Positions 56,221-64,000 of a stretch of 64,000 nucleotides of DNA are shown piece after piece. The first letter of the stretch is position 1; every line of letters begins with the position of its first letter. The position numbers and the translations under genes are program-made. Source of the DNA: Streptomyces zhihengii (GTDB lineage: Bacteria > Actinomycetota > Actinomycetes > Streptomycetales > Streptomycetaceae). Location: the NCBI RefSeq assembly GCF_016919245.1, contig NZ_JAFEJA010000002.1, forward strand, positions 994,501-1,058,500, read 5' to 3'. The notes below the pieces were generated by a model. It made no database searches and was not told the origin of the DNA. It saw only the letters and a program-made list of their open reading frames with translations.

Positions 56221-57762
56221 ATGTCCGAGGCCACCGCCCTCCCCGCCGCCCGGTTCACACTCGACCGCGCCTTCACCGTCGGCAGGGTCGACCCCCGGCT
56301 CTTCGGCTCCTTCGTCGAGCACCTGGGCCGCTGCGTCTACACCGGCATCCACGAGCCGGACCACCCCGCGGCCGACGAGGACGGACTGCGCACCGACGTC
56401 CTCGAACTCGTCCGCGAACTCGGCGTGACCGCGATCCGCTATCCCGGCGGCAACTTCGTCTCCGCCTACCGCTGGGAGGACTCGGTCGGCCCCGTCGACG
56501 AGCGCCCCCGGCGCCTGGACCCGGCCTGGCGCTCCACCGAGACGAACCGCTTCGGGCTGAGCGAGTTCATCGCCTTCGTCGCCAAGGCGGGCCCGCAGGC
56601 CGAGCCCATGATGGCGGTGAACCTCGGCACCCGGGGGGTCGCCGAGGCCGTCGAGCTCCTGGAGTACGCCAACCACCCCTCCGGGACCGCGCTGTCGGAC
56701 CTGCGGGCGGCGCACGGGGACGCCGAGCCGTACGGCATCCGCCTGTGGTGCCTGGGCAACGAGATGGACGGCCCCTGGCAGACCGGCCACAAGACGGCCC
56801 GGGAGTACGGCCGGCTGGCCGCCGAGACCGCCCGCGCCATGCGCCAGATCGACCCCGGCCTGCAACTCGTCGCCTGCGGCAGCTCCCACCAGTCCATGCC
56901 CACCTTCGCCGCCTGGGAGGCGACGGTGCTGGAGGAGACGTACGACCTCGTCGACCATGTCTCCCTGCACGCCTACTACGAGGAGCACGACGGCGACCGG
57001 GACTCCTTCCTCGCCTCGGCCGTCGACATGGAGTCCTTCATCGAGAACGTCGTCGCGACCTGCGACCACGTGGGCGCCCGGCTGAAGTCGAAGAAGCGGA
57101 TCCAGCTCTCCTTCGACGAGTGGAACGTCTGGTACATGAGCCGCTTCCAGGCCGAGTCCGCGGCCGCGCCGCTCGACTGGCCCGAGGCGCCCCGGCTCCT
57201 GGAGGACAGCTACAGCGTCACCGACGCGGTGGTCGTCGGCTCGCTGCTGATCGCGCTGCTGCGCCACGCCGACCGGGTGACCGTCGCCTGCCTCGCCCAG
57301 CTGGTCAACGTCATCGCGCCGATCATGACCGAGCCCGGCGGCCCCGCGTGGCGGCAGACGACGTTCTTCCCGTTCGCCCAGGCGTCCCGCCACGGCCGGG
57401 GCGAGGTCCTCGACGTGCGCGTGGAGTCGCCCGTCCACGAGACCGCCCGCTACGGCGAGGTGCCGCTGCTGCACGCCACCGCCGTCCGGGACCCGGAGAC
57501 CGGCGGCGTCACGGTCTTCGCCGTCAACCGCGACCTGCGCCGGCCGCTGCCGCTGCGCGTCACGCTGAACGGACTGGGCCTCGACACCGTCGTCGAGCAC
57601 AGCGTGCTGGCCGACGAGGACCCGGACGCCCGCAACACCCTCGCCGACCCCGACCGCGTCGCACCCCGCAAGGGCGAGGGGGCCGTGCTGGCGGCGGGCA
57701 TCCTGGACGTCACCCTCGAACCCCTGTCGTGGAACGTGATCCGCCTGGCCCCCGGCGCCTGA
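56221..57762 (+). CDS. GH51 alpha-L-arabinofuranosidase
   Basis: The 513-residue enzyme removes arabinofuranosyl side chains from xylan, arabinan or arabinogalactan oligosaccharides. It is a GH51 (beta/alpha)8 barrel plus beta-sandwich: FTVGRVDPRLFGSFVEHLGRCVYTGI at the start, the acid/base Glu181 in LGNEMDGPW, and the nucleophile Glu300 in LSFDEWNVWY. There is no signal peptide, so it works inside the cell on imported oligosaccharides. The ATG at 56221 follows GAGAGGA. A palindrome just upstream and its place in the IclR locus suggest co-regulation. Confidence 0.95.
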   Translation: MSEATALPAARFTLDRAFTVGRVDPRLFGSFVEHLGRCVYTGIHEPDHPAADEDGLRTDVLELVRELGVTAIRYPGGNFVSAYRWEDSVGPVDERPRRLDPAWRSTETNRFGLSEFIAFVAKAGPQAEPMMAVNLGTRGVAEAVELLEYANHPSGTALSDLRAAHGDAEPYGIRLWCLGNEMDGPWQTGHKTAREYGRLAAETARAMRQIDPGLQLVACGSSHQSMPTFAAWEATVLEETYDLVDHVSLHAYYEEHDGDRDSFLASAVDMESFIENVVATCDHVGARLKSKKRIQLSFDEWNVWYMSRFQAESAAAPLDWPEAPRLLEDSYSVTDAVVVGSLLIALLRHADRVTVACLAQLVNVIAPIMTEPGGPAWRQTTFFPFAQASRHGRGEVLDVRVESPVHETARYGEVPLLHATAVRDPETGGVTVFAVNRDLRRPLPLRVTLNGLGLDTVVEHSVLADEDPDARNTLADPDRVAPRKGEGAVLAAGILDVTLEPLSWNVIRLAPGA

Positions 57763-57768
57763 GCGCTG

Positions 57769-57809
57769 CCCGCGGGTGCCGGGACCGCACCGGTCCCGGC
57801 ACCCGCGGG
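57769..57809. terminator. Bidirectional terminator
   Basis: A perfect 18-bp stem (57769-57786 with 57792-57809) lies between the convergent arabinofuranosidase and U32-like genes. Confidence 0.93.
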
Positions 57810-58775
57810 TCAGTCCGCCGGGCAGGCGAAGCGGCGCAGCTCGCCCGGCAGCCGGGAGCCGAGCGGCGACATGCCGCCGTCCGCGCCGTGCCGGGCCAGC
57901 AGGTCCAGCACCAGGCGTCCGCGCCGCACCCGTTCCCGGGCGGTGCTCAGCACGGTCTCGCGCAGATGGAGTCCCGAGGGATAGATCGAAGGCGCCTTCG
58001 CCAGGCCGAACTTGAGGTACAGCGGCGCGCCGCGCCGGATCAGCTCGGCCACCTCGTACATCCGCACATAACCGCCGAGGTCGTCCGGGGCCTCCACGTA
58101 CATGTCCATCGGCGCCCCGCTGACCCGGCGGATCTCCGTCAGGTGCTGCAGGGTCAGGTCGCTGGGCACGTTGAGCGAGTCCGCGCCGAGCCCCTCGTGC
58201 ACCGCGTACGCCGCCGGGTTGACCGGCCCGATCAGCGCGGAGACCTTGAGCGTGGTGTCGGCCGGGATGATGCCGCGCGTCCGCGCCCGGTGCAGCGTCC
58301 ACAGCACGCCCTCGTCGGCGACCAGCAGACAGCCGACGCCGAGCGAGGTCGCCCGGACGGCGTCCTCGACGCAGCCGGCGACGGCGTCGTGGCCCCGGGC
58401 GCGCAACCCCGCGCCGCGGGAGTCGGTGCGGGTGGAGGCGCCGGTGTCCCAGGTGCCGCGGGGACCGGTGAACAGGCAGAGCTCGACGTCGCGTTCGGCC
58501 GTGGCGCGGACCATCTCGGTGATCTCCGCGTCGGTGAGCATCCAGACGCCGGAGCCCTGGCTGACGCGGTGCACCGGCACGTCGAGCGCGGCGGCCTCGG
58601 TGAGCACGGCGGTCAGTGCCTCGGGGCCCTCGACGGAGGGGATCTCCACGCGCCAGCGGCCGCCGTCGGGGAAGGTGTGCGGGGAGGCGTCGGCGGGATC
58701 GGGATCCGGGCCGCCCAGTCCGAGCGCGGCGAGCGCCGGCTCGCCGGGGCGGCGTGGTGCGGAGGACGGGGACAT
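57810..58775 (-). CDS. U32-peptidase-like TIM-barrel protein
   Basis: The 321-residue protein resembles proteins annotated as U32 family peptidases: VPVHRVSQGSGVWMLTD, CLLVADEGVLWTLHRARTRG, LKVSALIGPVNPAAYAVHEGLGADSLNVPSDLTLQHLTEIR, APMDMYVEAPDDLGGYVR and APLYLKFGLAKAP are typical blocks. Many members are not proteases at all, and this one sits in a sugar catabolic locus, so a TIM-barrel aldolase or isomerase role is also possible. The ATG at 58775 has GAGGAG upstream. It is transcribed after, but separately from, the zinc dehydrogenase gene. Confidence 0.72.
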   Translation of the reverse strand: MSPSSAPRRPGEPALAALGLGGPDPDPADASPHTFPDGGRWRVEIPSVEGPEALTAVLTEAAALDVPVHRVSQGSGVWMLTDAEITEMVRATAERDVELCLFTGPRGTWDTGASTRTDSRGAGLRARGHDAVAGCVEDAVRATSLGVGCLLVADEGVLWTLHRARTRGIIPADTTLKVSALIGPVNPAAYAVHEGLGADSLNVPSDLTLQHLTEIRRVSGAPMDMYVEAPDDLGGYVRMYEVAELIRRGAPLYLKFGLAKAPSIYPSGLHLRETVLSTARERVRRGRLVLDLLARHGADGGMSPLGSRLPGELRRFACPAD

Positions 58776-58908
58776 GGGGCTCCTCGCGGGCAGTCGTTCG
58801 ACGGGTCGGATGGTGTTCGGGACGTGGAGTGCGGGGTGTCGGGGTGCGTGGGCGCGGCGCGCGGGCGGGGTGGGAGGGGTGAGCCGGGTGTACGGGGTGT
58901 GAGGCGTG

Positions 58909-58936
58909 GGCGGGCCCCCGGTTCCGGGGGCCCGCC
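58909..58936 (-). terminator. Terminator after the zinc dehydrogenase gene
   Basis: A perfect 13-bp stem with a TT loop (58909-58921 with 58924-58936) follows the stop codon of the minus-strand gene. Confidence 0.9.
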
Positions 58937-58941
58937 GTCCG

Positions 58942-59961
58942 TCAGGGGCGCAGCAGGACCTTGCCGACGCCCGGGTCGCCGGACCCCACCAGCGCCATCG
59001 CCTGCTCGAAGCCGTCGAGCGGCAGCTCATGGGTGACCAGCGGCAGCGGTGTCAGCAGCCCGCAGGCGAACGCGCGCACGGCGTGCGCCCACGCCTCGGG
59101 CGTCGCGCCGAAGACCGTCCGCACCTCCAGTTGGCGCACCACGAGATCCGTCGGGTCGAGCCCGTACGCGCCGGGCGCCGGGATCCCCGTGAGCACCAGC
59201 CGGCCGCCGCGCCGCAGCAGCGCGGCACAGGTGCGCGCCGTGGTCGGCGCGCCCGCCGCCTCGACCACCACGTCGAAGGTGCCGTTGTCGGCGGCCGGTT
59301 CGTCCGCCGTGCGGTAGCGGGTGGCGCCGAAGGCGCCGGCGAGCGGGGCCGCGTCCGGGCTCAGGCCCACCATCAGCAGGTCCCCCGGGGAGGAGGCCGC
59401 GAGCAGTTGCGCCGCCAGCATCCCGAGGGCGCCGGTGCCGACGACGGCCACCCGCTGCCCCGGCCGCACCGCGGCCCGCAGGGCGGCGGCCGCCGCGCAG
59501 GCGGCGGGCTCCAGCAGCGCGGCCGCCGTCAGGTCCGCGTCGTCGGGGAGCGGGTGGAGCAGCCGGGCGGGCAGGGTGAGCGTCGGCGCCATCGCGCCGG
59601 GCAGGGTGAATCCCGTCTCCTCGTACCCGGCGTCGCACAGCGTGGTCTCGCCCGCGTGGCAGCGCTCGCACACCTGGCAGTTGCGGAACCCCTCGCCGAC
59701 CGTCTTGCGGCCGACGAGCGAGGACGGCACGCCCTCGCCGACCGCGGTGACCGTGCCCGACCACTCGTGGCCGGGCGTGACGGGGTACCGGACGTAGCCC
59801 GCGGGCCGGCTGCCCTGGTACACCTCGCGGTCGCTGCCGCAGACCCCGACGGCCGCCACCCTGACCTGGGCCTCGCCCGGGCCGGGCGGACGCGGTGCGT
59901 GCTCCGCCAGCCGGAAGGACCCGGGGCGCTCCAGCACCACGCCCCGTGCGCCCGTGCTCAT
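58942..59961 (-). CDS. Zinc-dependent alcohol/sugar dehydrogenase
   Basis: The 339-residue medium-chain dehydrogenase has the catalytic zinc ligands Cys in GVCGSD (about residue 41) and His-Glu in TPGHEWSG, the structural zinc cysteines in NCQVCERCHAGETTLC, and a Rossmann motif (VAVVGTGALGMLAAQLL). It resembles sorbitol, threonine and L-idonate-type dehydrogenases. Its ATG overlaps the enolase-superfamily stop by four bases (ATGA), so the two enzymes are made together. In this locus it should oxidise a pentose or related polyol. The substrate is not determined. Confidence 0.9.
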   Translation of the reverse strand: MSTGARGVVLERPGSFRLAEHAPRPPGPGEAQVRVAAVGVCGSDREVYQGSRPAGYVRYPVTPGHEWSGTVTAVGEGVPSSLVGRKTVGEGFRNCQVCERCHAGETTLCDAGYEETGFTLPGAMAPTLTLPARLLHPLPDDADLTAAALLEPAACAAAAALRAAVRPGQRVAVVGTGALGMLAAQLLAASSPGDLLMVGLSPDAAPLAGAFGATRYRTADEPAADNGTFDVVVEAAGAPTTARTCAALLRRGGRLVLTGIPAPGAYGLDPTDLVVRQLEVRTVFGATPEAWAHAVRAFACGLLTPLPLVTHELPLDGFEQAMALVGSGDPGVGKVLLRP

Positions 59962-61118
59962 GACCGGCCGGCCGTGGGGTCGCGCTTCTCCCAGCCCTCG
60001 GCCCAGAGGTCGAACCGGGCCTGCTGCTGCGGGAACTCGGCCGCCGCCTCCGCGTCGAACTCGACGCCGAGGCCGGGCTCGTGGGACAGCTCGAAGTGGC
60101 CGTCGACCACCTCCGGGGCGCCCTTGACCACCTTCTTGATCTCCGCGTCGGCGAAGTCGTTGAAGTGCTCCAGGATCTTGAAGTTGGGGGTGGAGAAGCC
60201 GACCTGGAGGGAGGCGGCGGTGAGCACGGAGCCGCCGACGTTGTGCGGGGCGACGAGCGTGTAGTGGGTCTCGGCGGTGGCGGCGAGCTTGCGGGTCTCC
60301 AGGATGCCGCCGATGTGGCCGACGTCGGGCTGGATGATGTCGGCGGCCCCCGACTCGAACAGCTCGCGGAACTCGATGCGGTCGTGGATGCGTTCACCGG
60401 TGGCGACGGGCAGGTCCACCTTGCCGGCGACCTTCGCCAGCGCCTTGAGGTTCTCCGGCGGCACCGGCTCCTCCAGCCAGGCCGGGCGGTAGGGCGCGAG
60501 CTCACGGGCGAGGCGCACCGCCGTGGAGGGGGAGAAGCGGCCGTGCATCTCCAGCATCAGTTCGGCGTCCGGCCCGATCGCGTCGCGCACCGCCTCGATC
60601 AGCGAGACCGCGTACAGCGTGTCCTGGTGGGAGAGTTCGTAGTGCCCGGTGCCGAACGGGTCGATCTTCAGGGCCCGGTAGCCGCGCTCCATCACCCCGA
60701 GGGCGGCCCGGTGGTAGGCCTCGGGGGTGCGCTCGGTGGTGTACCAGCCGTTGGCGTACGCCTTGACCCGGTCGGTGACCTTGCCGCCGAGGAGCTGCCA
60801 CACGGGCACGCCGAGCGCCTTGCCCTTGATGTCCCAGCAGGCCATCTCCACACAGGCGATCCCCGACATGACGATCTCGCCCGCCCGCCCGTAGTCGCCG
60901 TACTTCATCCGGCGCACCAGGTCCTCGATCGCGAACGGATCCGATCCGGCGACGTGGTTGGCCTCCGCCTCCCGCAGATACCCGACCAGCGCGTCGGTGC
61001 GCCCCAGCATCCGGGTCTCCCCGACCCCCGTGAGCCCCTCGTCCGTGTGCACCTGGACATAGGTCAGATTCCGCCACGGCGTTCCGATCACATGCGTGCT
61101 GATGCCCGTGATGCGCAC
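59958..61118 (-). CDS. Enolase-superfamily sugar acid dehydratase (mandelate racemase subgroup)
   Basis: The 386-residue protein belongs to the mandelate racemase/galactonate dehydratase group. Metal-binding acids are in LMLEMHGRF (Glu), WLEEPVPPEN (Glu) and VATGERIHD (Glu); the likely general base lies in LKID, and a later His in APHNVGG could be the acid. Opening: MRITGISTHVIGTPWRN. It should dehydrate a sugar acid, producing a 2-keto-3-deoxy acid. The start is GTG 61118. It is coupled to the zinc dehydrogenase downstream, and a clear IclR-type site lies 15 bp upstream. Confidence 0.92.
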   Translation of the reverse strand: MRITGISTHVIGTPWRNLTYVQVHTDEGLTGVGETRMLGRTDALVGYLREAEANHVAGSDPFAIEDLVRRMKYGDYGRAGEIVMSGIACVEMACWDIKGKALGVPVWQLLGGKVTDRVKAYANGWYTTERTPEAYHRAALGVMERGYRALKIDPFGTGHYELSHQDTLYAVSLIEAVRDAIGPDAELMLEMHGRFSPSTAVRLARELAPYRPAWLEEPVPPENLKALAKVAGKVDLPVATGERIHDRIEFRELFESGAADIIQPDVGHIGGILETRKLAATAETHYTLVAPHNVGGSVLTAASLQVGFSTPNFKILEHFNDFADAEIKKVVKGAPEVVDGHFELSHEPGLGVEFDAEAAAEFPQQQARFDLWAEGWEKRDPTAGRS

Positions 61119-61132
61119 GACGCTTCCCTCCG

Positions 61133-61148
61133 TGTTCGATATTTCGAC
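61133..61148. promoter_or_regulatory. IclR-type operator before the dehydratase gene
   Basis: TGTTCGATATTTCGAC is nearly palindromic and matches the reverse complement of the site at 56193-56206. A further GTTCGAAA half site follows at 61153-61160. Confidence 0.65.
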
Positions 61149-61258
61149 TGTCGTTCGAAATGCTGCCGTGACAGTAGGGAGAGCGACGACGGGGTGTCAA
61201 CAGCCCCGCACCGGCCCGCGCCGCCGCGCGCGGACCGGCCCGGGGGCCGCCTCGGCGG

Positions 61259-62296
61259 TCAGCCCCCGGCGACCGGGGGGTCCAGCCGGACCCGCAGACT
61301 GCTGCGGCCCGTCTCCCAGGCGGACATGAGCTGGACGCCGAAGCGGTCCTCCACCCAGCCGGTGGCCGCCACGCCGAAGGCGATGTCCCGGGCCAGCGAG
61401 GGCTCGTCCGCCAGCAGGCCGCCGATCACGTCCCGGCGCACCACCTGTTCGTGCACGGCGTCGGCGGTGACGTGCTCGGCGTAGAAGTGCTCGGCGGCCG
61501 GGCCCGCCTCCAGGCGGCGCATCGCCGCGGCCAGGCGCCGGGAGCCGGGGGAGGAAGTCGTCTCCACGGCGGCGAAGTGGCCGACGAGGGCGCCGCGCAG
61601 CGAGCGGTGCAGGCCGAAGAGCGACATCAGATTGACGGTGACCAGCATCTCGGCCGACGCGGCGTCCGCGTAGCGCCCGTAGGAGGGGTCCAGCCCGAGG
61701 TCGCGCATCAGCGCGGCGAACAGTTCCGCGTGCACCCGTTCGGCGTGCCCGCCGCCGAACTCGTCGTACTCGACCGCGACGAACGCGGCCTTCGCCCTGC
61801 CGCGTAGCCGGGGGATCACCCAGGCGTGCGGGTCGGCCTCCTTGAGGTGGTACAGCGACCGGTGCGCCGCGTACTCGCGCATCTGCGCGAGCGTGCCCCG
61901 GTCGCGCAGGTGGTACGAGACGCCGGTGCCCGCGACGGGCTCGACGAGGATGGCGTCCAGCACCGCCTCCAGGTCCGGGTGCCCGGCCGTTCCCTCGCGC
62001 AGGGCGTCGAGGAAGCGGCGCTCCAGCGCGGCCCGCAGCCGCAGCAGCTCCGGGTCCCACTCCCAGGACGCGTCGACACCGGTGAAGCCCCGGTAGTGGA
62101 GCTCGTAGCAGAGGTACAGGGCGAGTTGCAGGTCGTCGCCGAGCGGGTCGGCGTGCGCGGCGAGGGCCGGCCCGGGCACGGCCCGGCCCGCCGGGGCGCG
62201 CAGGGCGTCGAGCAGACCGGCCGAGATCTCGCCGCGTCCGCCGGGCAGGGGCGCGCTCAGCGTCTTCGGCGCCGTCGTTCCCAGAACGCTGGTCAT
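61259..62296 (-). CDS. Iron-containing redox enzyme, haem-oxygenase-like fold
   Basis: The 345-residue protein belongs to the iron-containing redox (haem-oxygenase-like diiron) family. Relevant metal-ligand stretches are YLCYELHYRGF (Glu, His; about 57-67), AFVAVEYDEFGGGHAERVHAELF (Glu, His) and AEHFYAEHVTADAVHE (His, Glu). Diiron members in other systems oxidise amino acids or fatty acids or make nitro or N-N groups; the substrate here is unknown. The ATG at 62296 overlaps the CDGSH gene stop by four bases, and the whole three-gene set is overlapping. Confidence 0.85.
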   Translation of the reverse strand: MTSVLGTTAPKTLSAPLPGGRGEISAGLLDALRAPAGRAVPGPALAAHADPLGDDLQLALYLCYELHYRGFTGVDASWEWDPELLRLRAALERRFLDALREGTAGHPDLEAVLDAILVEPVAGTGVSYHLRDRGTLAQMREYAAHRSLYHLKEADPHAWVIPRLRGRAKAAFVAVEYDEFGGGHAERVHAELFAALMRDLGLDPSYGRYADAASAEMLVTVNLMSLFGLHRSLRGALVGHFAAVETTSSPGSRRLAAAMRRLEAGPAAEHFYAEHVTADAVHEQVVRRDVIGGLLADEPSLARDIAFGVAATGWVEDRFGVQLMSAWETGRSSLRVRLDPPVAGG

Positions 62297-62502
62297 GAGC
62301 GGCTCCTGCGGCGGTGGCTGGTGTCGCACCACGGATAGGTGCGGCTGCGGCGGCAGGTGCAGATGGCCACCGTGAACCGGTCGGACGTGACGACCGTGCC
62401 GTCGTCGAGGGTGAGTTCCACGGGGCCCTCCACGAGCAGGGGGCCGTCACCGGTCAGCACCATCCGGCGCGGCGGGGTCGGGTCAGCGGGGGCGTTCGGC
62501 AC
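62293..62502 (-). CDS. CDGSH iron-sulphur protein
   Basis: This 69-residue protein is a single CDGSH domain that binds a [2Fe-2S] cluster through three Cys and one His: C48, C50, C59 and H63 in CTCRRSRTYPWCDTSH. It would transfer electrons or clusters, presumably to the iron-dependent oxygenase encoded next. It overlaps the preceding methyltransferase gene by 20 bp and the next gene by four. GTG start at 62502. Confidence 0.93.
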   Translation of the reverse strand: MPNAPADPTPPRRMVLTGDGPLLVEGPVELTLDDGTVVTSDRFTVAICTCRRSRTYPWCDTSHRRRSRS

Positions 62503-63235
62503 GGATGATCACCAGTCCCTCCATGGTCTCGCCGGGGCCGATCAGGCCCCGGCTCTCCAGCCAGGCCGCCCGGGAGCGCAGCACGGGGCCGAACGGCACC
62601 TCCCGGCGGCGGACGACCTCGGTCACGAGGCCCCGCCGCCGCAGCTGGGTGAGGGTCGGCACGGTGCCGGACAGGGCGGAGTGCACCAGCAGCAGCGCGC
62701 CGCCGGGCTTCAGCAGGCGCGGCGCCCCCTCGCAGACCCGGTCGAGGACGGCCCGGCCCTCGGGGCCCGCGTCCCAGGCGACGCTCCGCCCGCCGGACGG
62801 GAGTTTCGCCGACCGGGCGGGCACATAGGGCGGGTTGCACAGGATCAGGTCGAAGCGGCAGCGGGCGACCGGTTCGAAGAGGTCCCCGCGCATCACCCGG
62901 ACGGGCAGCCGGGCGCGGGCGGAGTTGTGCCGTGCGGCCGCCACGGCCTGGTCGGACAGGTCGACCGCGGTCACCCGTGCGCCGTAGGCGGCGGCGATCA
63001 GCGCCAGCGCGCCGCTGCCGGTGCACAGGTCGAGCACGTCCGACCCCGGTGGGGGCGGCGAGGCGTGCAGCGCCTCGGCGAGCAGCTGGGTGTCGGCCTG
63101 CGGGGCGTAGACCTCCGGGCCGTACGCCGGCGGGGAGTGGACCTCCGGGCCGGGGGCGGACGAGGCGTGGGCCTCGGGGCCGTGCGCGGGCCGGCCGCCC
63201 GGCGGACGCGCGGTCCGCGACGAGGTGTCCGTCAT
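62483..63235 (-). CDS. HemK2/MTQ2-like class I methyltransferase
   Basis: The 250-residue protein has the SAM motif VLDLCTGSGALALIAAAYGA (about 66-85) and the NPPY catalytic motif (LILCNPPYVPARSAKL), which mark the HemK/MTQ2 group of glutamine or protein methyltransferases. A disordered N-terminal stretch (RPAHGPEAHASSAPGPEVHS) precedes it. The substrate could be a protein residue such as a release factor Gln, or the partner enzymes. It is the first gene of the overlapping operon with CDGSH and the redox enzyme. ATG 63235. Confidence 0.9.
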   Translation of the reverse strand: MTDTSSRTARPPGGRPAHGPEAHASSAPGPEVHSPPAYGPEVYAPQADTQLLAEALHASPPPPGSDVLDLCTGSGALALIAAAYGARVTAVDLSDQAVAAARHNSARARLPVRVMRGDLFEPVARCRFDLILCNPPYVPARSAKLPSGGRSVAWDAGPEGRAVLDRVCEGAPRLLKPGGALLLVHSALSGTVPTLTQLRRRGLVTEVVRRREVPFGPVLRSRAAWLESRGLIGPGETMEGLVIIRAERPR

Positions 63236-63373
63236 GCTCTCCTGCCTCTCGGGGCGTCGGAAGGGGCGTCGGGCCGGGCCCGGAAAGGGGGTCGGCCGGG
63301 GGCGGGCGGGGGGTCGGGCGGGGCCCGGAACGGGTCGGCCAGGCGTCGGGGCGGGCCCGGACGGGGCGTGTGC

Positions 63374-64000
63374 TCAGGGCTGGAACAGCACCTTCACGGC
63401 GCCGTCCCGCTTCTTCTGGAACATCTCGTAGGCCCCCGGCGCCTCGCTGAGGGGCAGCCGGTGGGTGGCGAAGTCCTCGACCCCCAGGGGGTCGCCGTCG
63501 CCGACGAGGGGCAGCAGGTCGTCGATCCAGCGCCGCACGTTCGCCTGCCCCATCCGCAGCTGGATCTGCTTGTCGAACATCTTGAGCAGCGGCAGCGGGT
63601 CGGCCATGCCGCCGTACACGCCGGAGAGCGAGACGGTCCCGCCCCGGCGGACGAGGTCGATGGCGAGACGGAGGGCGGGCAGCGGGTCGACACCGGCCCG
63701 CTCCATCATCCTGGTGGCCAGCGCGTCGGGCAGCAGGGTCGTGAGCTGCTGGGCGCCCTTCGCCGACGGGCTGCCGTGCGCCTCCATGCCGACCGCGTCG
63801 ATGACGGCGTCCGGCCCGCGCCCGTCCGTGACGTCGCGGATGGCGTCGGCCAGCTTGTCGCCGTAGCTCTCCAGGTCGAAGACCCGCACCCCGCGCGCCT
63901 TGGCGCGCTCCAGCCGCTCCGGCACCAGATCGACGCCGAAGACCTGGCCGGCGCCCCGGTGCAGGGCGATCCGGGCGCACATGTCGCCGATCGGGCCCAG
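63374..64000 (-). CDS. Zinc alcohol dehydrogenase (formaldehyde-dehydrogenase-like), C-terminal part
   Basis: The right edge cuts this gene; 208 codons are visible. The visible part resembles the coenzyme-binding half of glutathione-independent formaldehyde dehydrogenase-like MDR proteins: GAGQVFGVDLVPERLERAKARGVRVFDL, DAVIDAVGMEAHG, LRLAIDLVRRGGTVSLSGVYGG, MFDKQIQLRMGQANVRRWIDDLLP and the typical late DPLGVEDFATHRLPLSEAP. The catalytic zinc half lies outside the window. It is about 140 bp from the methyltransferase gene and may be unrelated to it. Confidence 0.88.
   Translation of the reverse strand: MGPIGDMCARIALHRGAGQVFGVDLVPERLERAKARGVRVFDLESYGDKLADAIRDVTDGRGPDAVIDAVGMEAHGSPSAKGAQQLTTLLPDALATRMMERAGVDPLPALRLAIDLVRRGGTVSLSGVYGGMADPLPLLKMFDKQIQLRMGQANVRRWIDDLLPLVGDGDPLGVEDFATHRLPLSEAPGAYEMFQKKRDGAVKVLFQP

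Overview
The window is chromosomal DNA from a Streptomyces species or a very close actinomycete. The DNA is extremely GC rich, with long mirror-image open frames on both strands, GTG and TTG starts, and strong GC hairpin terminators. The gene content is typical of the genus: geosmin synthase, an NsdA-type TPR regulator, several SpoIIE-family phosphatases, DUF5709 proteins, a DmdR1/IdeR iron box and a graspetide precursor with its ATP-grasp enzyme. I count 59 protein genes, including one frameshifted gene, one leader ORF and two genes cut by the window edges. I see no rRNA, tRNA or CRISPR, and only one mobile-element remnant.

Layout. 1-6.5 kb: geosmin synthase (cut at the left edge), a secreted amidase, an APH-fold kinase and an NsdA-like regulator. 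6.6-17 kb: a PAS-PP2C phosphatase, an acetyltransferase, an NAD-dependent DNA ligase, then a divergent iron-box cassette (penicillin-acylase/acyltransferase fusion and siderophore-interacting reductase), a second acetyltransferase, a methyltransferase and a secreted protein. 17-25.6 kb: a multi-domain sensor phosphatase, a phosphoribosyltransferase with DUF5709 proteins, a methyltransferase, a frameshifted HTH-membrane protein and a lipoprotein-like exported protein. 25.7-29.5 kb: a Tet/OtrA-type ribosomal protection protein with an overlapping leader ORF, a YnfA-like membrane protein and a cytosolic solute-binding-fold protein. 29.6-34.7 kb: a glycerolipid locus (AGPS-like flavoenzyme, lipid kinase, TetR, glycerol-3-phosphate dehydrogenase).

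34.7-43 kb: small exported proteins, a glutamate-cysteine-ligase-type enzyme, a 200-bp MITE-like element, DinB, an HTH plus Clp-N operon with twin palindromic operators, a graspetide pair (tgmA-tgmB), a DUF1992 protein and a neutral ceramidase. 43-52.2 kb: an AraC regulator, a GH16-like protein, an exported HNH-like protein, an FAD monooxygenase, a SpoIIE phosphatase, a MASE1 membrane protein and another PAS-PP2C phosphatase. 52.6-54.1 kb: a divergent TetR/SDR pair. 54.2-61.1 kb: an IclR-controlled sugar locus (lactonase, GH51 arabinofuranosidase, U32-like protein, zinc dehydrogenase, enolase-superfamily dehydratase). 61.2-63.2 kb: a tightly overlapping methyltransferase, CDGSH and haem-oxygenase-fold operon. 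63.4 kb to the right edge: the C-terminal part of a zinc alcohol dehydrogenase.

How genes work together. The best-supported functional groups are the iron-box pair, the IclR sugar locus (it looks like release of arabinofuranose followed by a non-phosphorylative dehydrogenase, lactonase and dehydratase route), the glycerolipid locus, the graspetide pair, the HTH/Clp-N operon and the terminal three-gene redox operon. Four separate SpoIIE-type phosphatases suggest heavy partner-switching control. No single unmistakably new system stands out. The strongest candidates are the minimal graspetide cassette without a neighbouring methyltransferase, the HTH/Clp-N unit, the redox triad and the leader ORF that overlaps the ribosomal protection gene.
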